This document shows, piece by piece, positions 58,628 to 64,000 of a stretch of DNA of 64,000 bases. The position numbers were made by a program, and so were the translations under genes. The notes under the pieces are model-generated. The model did not search any database and was not told the origin of the DNA. It saw nothing but the letters and a program-made list of their open reading frames with translations. Source of the DNA: Escallonia rubra (taxonomy: Eukaryota > Streptophyta > Magnoliopsida > Escalloniales > Escalloniaceae); the NCBI GenBank assembly GCA_033065855.1, contig JAVXUO010002029.1, positions 124,001-188,000 of the forward strand, read 5' to 3'. Within the stretch, counting starts at the first letter, position 1, and every line of letters starts with the position of its first letter.

Positions 58628-58797
58628 TTCACGTTGGAGCACATAAACAATAAACAAATGAGAGAGTACGTTTGTTTCCTTGTGCCCTTTCTGCTGCTTC
58701 TTGCTTTGACAATCTGAGTGAGCACTAAACCATCCACAGGAACTTGCTGTACACCACCTTTCAGTTGCTTCATGTTCTTGCTTTCACTAAAAGCCAA
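58628..58797 (-). other. Unidentified open frame fragment, possible captured exon
   Basis: The minus strand is open through MAFSESKNMKQLKGGVQQVP, then VDGLVLTQIV and KARSSRKGTRKQ, before running into the (AT)n tract. The composition looks more protein-like than neighbouring chance frames. It lies in a segment absent from units 1 and 2, next to the TRIM-like element. I do not recognise the protein. Confidence 0.25.
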
Positions 58798-58809
58798 GCT
58801 GTTGCAAGG

Positions 58810-59143
58810 TGTTAAAAGTGCTATATCGACTTTACATTGAGAATTTAATTGGTTCTCATATTAAGTGTGTTTATCCTCAATCCAAGAATGCTTTTAAGTT
58901 GAACATAAAATTTTAACATGGTATCAAAGCTACGTGCTGCCAATGCCCCACGTCATGCCCGCTTCTTTAGAACCAACAGTCCGCTTCAATCGAATCAAGG
59001 TTTGAAATCATCTAGAGTTTCACGGGATGCGTGAGAGCGGGTGTTAAAGTCTCACAACGAATCTACATGGGATCCGGAATCAATTCTTCTATTTGGTGGA
59101 CTTATCTTTCTTATACGCACACTTCGAGGTTTGACGACAGATT
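58810..59143 (+). mobile_element. TRIM-like miniature LTR retrotransposon, unit 3 only
   Basis: A 109-bp LTR-like segment runs from TGTTAAAAGTGC (58810) to TTTTAACA (58918). It is followed at once by TGGTATCAAAGC (58919-58930), an 11 of 12 match to the initiator-Met tRNA primer site TGGTATCAGAGC. A short non-coding interior ends in a purine-rich GTGAGAGCGGG, then a second TGTTAAAG at 59041 as expected for a 3' LTR. The two LTRs are diverged and no target duplication was found. Units 1 and 2 lack the insertion. Confidence 0.6.
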
Positions 59144-59775
59144 TCAACACATAGTTTCCCTCAAATCCTCCGGTTCGAGTCATTTTACATTTCAAATTCA
59201 ATTCAAACTATGTAATAAACAGCATCGGTTAGGCCCATGACTCAACTTTCTTAAGACATTATCCAGATCGCTGGCAGGAGAATGACACCACGGGATCCTT
59301 TTTGTGACAAGCTCAGCGTTAGAGTGAGCAACTCCTTCACTTATATCTTTTGTCAAACATACTTCGTCGGGCCATTATTGTGTGATAAGTATGCAAAAGT
59401 TAAGCGTAACACTCCACTTAGAGTTGTATAACAATTGTCTACCAGGATAGTGATAGAAGCTATTTAAGGCACCCAGCGCAAAGAGGGAATGCACACGACA
59501 TAGTAGGTGAAGTAGAGTGACATGCATGACGACGACATTGATTCACAAGACCTCCGTAGCATTATCTTTTCCTGTGTGTGAGCTATGAAGAATCCCACCT
59601 ATAAGCTTCACAAGCCACCTGTGATGACTTCCCTCTGCCATTCAACCACGTCCCCTCTCTCTCTCTCTCCCCCTCCATACACTTCTCTTTTTTGTGAAAG
59701 ATTTTGGCTGCAAGTCTGGCTATAAGAATAGCTTATGATCTTGCATATTGTAACTAGTAACTGTGGTTAAATATT

Positions 59776-61163
59776 GGGTTAAATACAAACTGTTTCCTAT
59801 GATTTACACGTTTTTGCAAGTCACTCCATGTGTTTGTAATTTTTGTATTAATGTACCCTGACCTTGACAAAAACATTGTAAACGAGTTCAAAATTAGAGG
59901 GTCATTCAAAATCGGACGTTAAGTCCGCATGTGTTACGCACATGCCATTTTTGGCATGAGCGGACCTATCATTTCTCACCCTTATCTCCCCTTTTTCTCT
60001 CTATCTCTCAAAAAGTGGGTTAATTTCCTCTGCTTCTTCTCTCTATCTGTTGATGGTTGTTAGAAAAAAATTTGGCTGTTACTCCGGTTAGAGGAATCTT
60101 CCTCCTACCCCTTATATAGCGACAATAAATCATCTATAAATGTTTCTAATGACTTTTATTTAGTGACGCTAAAAAAAATGTTGTTAATAATTATCGCTGA
60201 AAGTATTAGAAGAAAAGTCACTAGAAATATTTAGCAACTATTAATTGTGACTGTACATGGCATTAAAACATGATCACCCAAGAAGAATAAACCACCCAAA
60301 ATCATCATGTCTCCAGTGTAATGGTAGCTTCTTCTCATGGAAACAAAACAGTGTTAGTATCAGAACACCTCTCTGCTAACCCAAAAACCAAATCATCATT
60401 TATGTTTCCTTATACATAAACATAACCCGTTATAGCTTTATATATTTCAGTTTCTTTCCACAGGTACTGTACTTGGGGTGCATTTTATCGACCCAAGATT
60501 TCCATTTCTTTAACTGGTCTCGCTCTCGCCACCCATTGAAGGCCACCTGCAGTGGCAACTTAGTAGTACACCAGGACAGAGCAAGTGAAGGAAGCTTCAA
60601 CTTTGGTCCATTAATGGAGTTGACAGTGGGTTTAAGAAATATGGCTCGCTAGTGAAGTGAGAAGGTCAAGGTCCAATTTCTGCAACGAGTCCAACAGTAG
60701 GTGCTGACTGGCGGCCTTCCCTTCCCTCTTTTCCCTTCTTGAGCAGCTTGACATGCATCACATTACCTTTCATTTCCAAGAAGATGGAAGCCACATGTGT
60801 CTCCCTCTGCTAATCTGTTTGCTTTCCAGAAATCAGACCACCCTAATGTTATCTCAACCCTGCGGGAATCCCTCAGCATCATGCTTCTCTTTGTTGCTAT
60901 TTCACTCTCTCTTGCACGAGAAGAGAGACAGAGAGAGAGAGACGCAGTTGGAGGGAAATGGGCAAGGGAAATGACGGGTCAGCCCATGCCAAGACCTGCA
61001 TAGCACATGCGGACTTAACGTCCGATTTTAAACAGTCATCCAATTTTGAACTCGTTTGCAATGCTTTTATCAAGGTCAGGGTACAATATTGCAAAAGTTA
61101 CAAACACGCGGAGCATGCCTGTAAAAACGTATAAGTCACAGGGGAGAGTTTTGTATTTCACCC
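59776..61163. mobile_element. Non-autonomous Mutator-like element (MULE), unit 3 only
   Basis: Inverted repeats of about 180 bp (59776-59958 and 60986-61163) begin GGGT(T/G)AAATACAAA and share CCCTGACCTTGA, GAGTTCAAAATT and ATCGGACGTTAAGTCCGCAT. A perfect 9-bp duplication TTAAATATT flanks it at 59767-59775 and 61164-61172, the size typical of Mutator elements. The empty sites are at about 21958 and 39613 (CTGAATATTGTTGATGG). There is no transposase. The interior holds a TAGCGAC module (60070-60255) like those in the array and a segment of unknown origin (60260-60980) that might be captured host DNA. Confidence 0.9.
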
Positions 61164-64000
61164 TTAAATATTGTTAATGGAATTTTTTAGAGACCTTTAG
61201 CACAATTCTTAACAACACTTCTTTAGAGTCACTGGCTTAAAGCCACTAAGCATATGTAACAACTCATTTCATGCTATCAAGGAGGTTGCAGGCCGTTCCT
61301 ACAGCTCGTGCTGCACCAAAAGTCATTCCATTCTTTTATTAAAGCGACTAGTTATTCCGACTATCTAGCGGATCTTCACTTCTAAAAGATAAATAGGCTA
61401 TATTTCTAAAGACTATATATGACCTAGGCTATGAATGAATATGGATGTCCATTGACATCGATTAATTTGAAATGTATCAAGAATCTCAAGCGCTTCACAC
61501 TTTAGTTGGACCTGTTAGACAAGATTCAGATTCACTGTCGGTTTTGTTTTTCTTATTGCTGGTAGTTGTAGGCGCTTATTTTTCTTTATTTTTGGTTTTG
61601 TTGTTTTCTTTTCTATCTTTTTGATCTCTCAGTTAGTCGCTCATGTTTGTGCTATGTTATAGACTTTATTATGCTAATAAAGTTTTTAAAATTTAGCACA
61701 AAAAACATTAATCGGAGAGAGCCATGCAAATTCAACAATCTCACAGTTTTGGAAAGACTCGCCCTATTTAACAGCTTCTCTTTAAAATTTAAAGTTTGTT
61801 ATATATTCTTTAATGTCATGTCTATTAAATTAGTGTCTACTATGCGTATGCAAGTAGTCAAATAAAGGGCACTCTCTTGGTTGCATCCTTTTTCAAGAGC
61901 ATATAGAATGAGCTGACAAAAAAATAGATGTTTGGCATCTCATTCATCTTTTATAATAAGCATTTTAAGTGTAAAATTTTTTTTTTTTGTGGGGCTCCGA
62001 CTCAAAGTCATACAGTTACTATCTTGTAATGTTGAGTACAATTTAGTAGTTATTTTCGTGACAATATTAACTTTAGTTATTTTATATGTGAATATTCATG
62101 GATTATGAGCAGTGAGGTCGTTACCTTCATAGGTTATAAAAAGCACCTTTTAACCCGCTATTGCAAAGTTCGAGTCTCGTCAAAACCGTAAAGGTCGTCC
62201 TTTCTACATCTCCTCCTATGGATTAGCCAAAAAAACCAAATAATAATCACTGATCTGAGAAGGAAAGAAGTGTAACCTAATTGTAGTTTCTTTGTTCTTA
62301 GTTGGAAAAGTCAAGTGCCCGTGAGCCAGCCATGTTTCTTAGCAGTAGAGATTTTCACTTATAGTCAATCTTGCAATCTTCGAAAAAACCAAAAAGATTG
62401 AGCAAAGAAATATTCATGTGGCTGTTTGACTAGATGAAATCTAGATCTCTCAAGTCCACTGAACTTGGCACAAAATTTGGGTTTGTTCTAAGATTGGAAG
62501 ATTTTTTCTCAAAATGTTAACGTCCATCGACTTCAGGTGACGAATATTTCAATAAATATTTTTGCTAAAGTGTTACATGAAACGTCACAAGGGTCGCGAG
62601 AAATGTGCACCATCCAGTGATAAGTTTGTATCCACGGGCGGACGACAAGTTGCTCACCTTATCGCTCTACCATGAGTAGAATAAGTCTGGTGTAAACCAG
62701 CGGATGGATTACATTGTTTTTATCCACGGGCGGACGACAAGTTGCTCACCTTATCGCTAAAAAGTCCCATTCGTTGTTTTTCGGTTCCAAATAGGAATCT
62801 TTAGCGACCAAGTTCACTTTTCCTCGCTCTCTCCTATCAAATAGTCCAAAACAAACAAACAGACACGCAGGCAGACAAACAAACAAATCACTGGGAAAGA
62901 ACTACAGTAGTTTTTTTGTTCTTAGTTGGAAAAGTCAAGTGACCGTGAGCCAGCTATGTCTATTACCAGCGGAGATTTTCAGTGGTGGTACACTTGGTAT
63001 CCAGAAACTTGCACTTTAATTTGTTTAAATCTAAAACCCCCCTCTCAAACTACATAACGTGTTGGACATCTATCTTAGTCAATCATGCAATCTTCAAAAT
63101 AATGAGCAATTTCGTGTGGCTGTTTGACAAGATGAAATCTAGAATTCCCAAGTCCCAGTGAACCTGGCACAAAGTTTGAGTTTGTTCTATGATTAGAAGC
63201 ATTTTCCAATAATGTCACGTAAGAAATATGTTAAGGTACATTGACTACAGGTGACGCATTTTTTAAAAAATATATATAGTTAAGTGTCAACATAAAAATA
63301 AATTCGTGGCATAAGCCATGTTAAATATACACCATCGAGTGGTACGTTTCAATCCAGGAGCGGACGACAAGTTGGTCACTTTATCCTCTGCCAAAAGTAG
63401 AATAAGTCCGGTGCAAACCAGCAGATGGACTCTGTCATCTGTTATCGCTAATAAGTTCCATTGGTTGCTTCTTTAGTGGCAGATAGTGATCTTTAGTAAC
63501 CAAGTTCAATTTTGCTGGTACTAAAGAGATAAATTTTTGGAGGCCTCGGATAGAATTGGACCAACAAGGTTGAAATTCTTTTTTCTGCTATCCAGGATGT
63601 AAGAAGATAACTACAACCCCTTGTACAGTGACAACTAAAGGTTGCTAAATGCAGTTGGTGACATTTATGCTACCTCTTTCAATGACAACTCTCAGCAGCA
63701 CATTTTTAATGTCAGTAAATAAAAGTCACTAAAGACATTTAATTGTCATCATAAAAGAGTTGTAACTATTTTTCTACAAACCCGATAACAACTAAAAATT
63801 TTCCAATAAGGTTAGGTTTAATCGATCATAGTCTTTCATTTGGGGGAGAAGAGGACGGGGGGATACTCTTCTTGACGCAACACTCAATGGATGGGGGTGA
63901 AGGGGCAGTGCCCTCAACCTCAAGTCTTGCTCATAGAGAGACACGAAGCCGTTCTTTCTAGTAGAGCTTAATTAGTACATGCCATATGGTCCAACATTAG

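Larger units (their letters stand above)
57310..64000. repeat. Y block of unit 3 (diverged, cut by the window end)
   Basis: Follows the order of 19953-24792 in unit 1 and ends in TCCAACATTAG as at 24785-24795. It is visibly more diverged from units 1 and 2 than those are from each other. Unit-specific additions are a long (AT)n run, a TRIM-like element, a Mutator-like element and a 37-bp local duplication (TATCCACGGGCGGACG... at 62629 and 62719). The conserved frame at 57387-57668 is open; nothing else resembles a gene. Confidence 0.75.

Noticed and set aside
58462..58797. 111-codon minus-strand frame
   Set aside because: Its second half is a YIYIYI repeat forced by the (AT)n microsatellite. 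Only the part from 58628 is worth noting.
17045..64000. A new multi-gene system in the repeat array
   Set aside because: I looked for linked, conserved coding frames and found only short, unrelated or decayed ones. The order is explained by transposons and duplication.

Overview
This is plant nuclear DNA, most likely from a flowering plant and probably a eudicot. The support is a plant-type villin gene split into 22 coding exons, AT-rich introns, and a full set of plant transposable-element families (hAT, Mutator-like, LINE, tRNA-type SINE, TRIM and solo LTR). No bacterial, organellar or viral gene is visible. I cannot name the species.

Region 1 (1-16300) holds the only gene I can support with confidence. 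It is a plus-strand VLN2/VLN3-type villin, ATG at 632 and stop at 15759-15761. The 22 exons join to 2847 nt with every junction in frame (948 residues). They encode six gelsolin repeats, a Ser/Ala/Glu-rich linker and a C-terminal villin headpiece. One exon is only 11 nt long. The three longest introns each carry a dead transposon: a non-autonomous hAT in intron 6, a 5'-truncated antisense LINE with a 14-bp target duplication in intron 10, and a second hAT of the same family with an 8-bp target duplication and a GC-rich minisatellite in intron 13.

Region 2 (16300-17060) is a spacer with an inverted-repeat (MITE-like) element containing a long G tract.

Region 3 (17045-64000) is a gene-poor array of very large repeats. 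Each unit is about 18-20 kb and follows the order X block, an optional Z repeat, a left arm, then a long Y block. Unit 1 runs from about 17045 to 33600, unit 2 from about 33600 to 52945, and unit 3 from about 52945 past the window end. The stretch 19953-37254 matches 37603-56520 closely, so it looks like one recent tandem duplication (period about 17.66 kb at the left, about 19.5 kb at the right). It is nested in older, more diverged copies (X at 17045-19105, Y at 57310-64000). Inside a unit, a 1.4-kb stretch of X plus left arm recurs in inverted orientation about 9 kb away.

Indels between units are explained mostly by dated insertions. These are hAT elements with 8-bp target duplications, SINEs with 12- to 16-bp duplications, a solo LTR, a TRIM and a Mutator-like element with about 180-bp inverted repeats and a perfect 9-bp duplication. 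For most of them the matching empty site is present in another unit. An apparent hAT excision footprint is preserved in the inverted arms.

I found no convincing protein-coding gene in the array. Short open frames there are degraded or chance. The window's interest is structural: a readable history of duplication, transposition and excision next to a villin gene. I do not see a new enzymatic or defence system.
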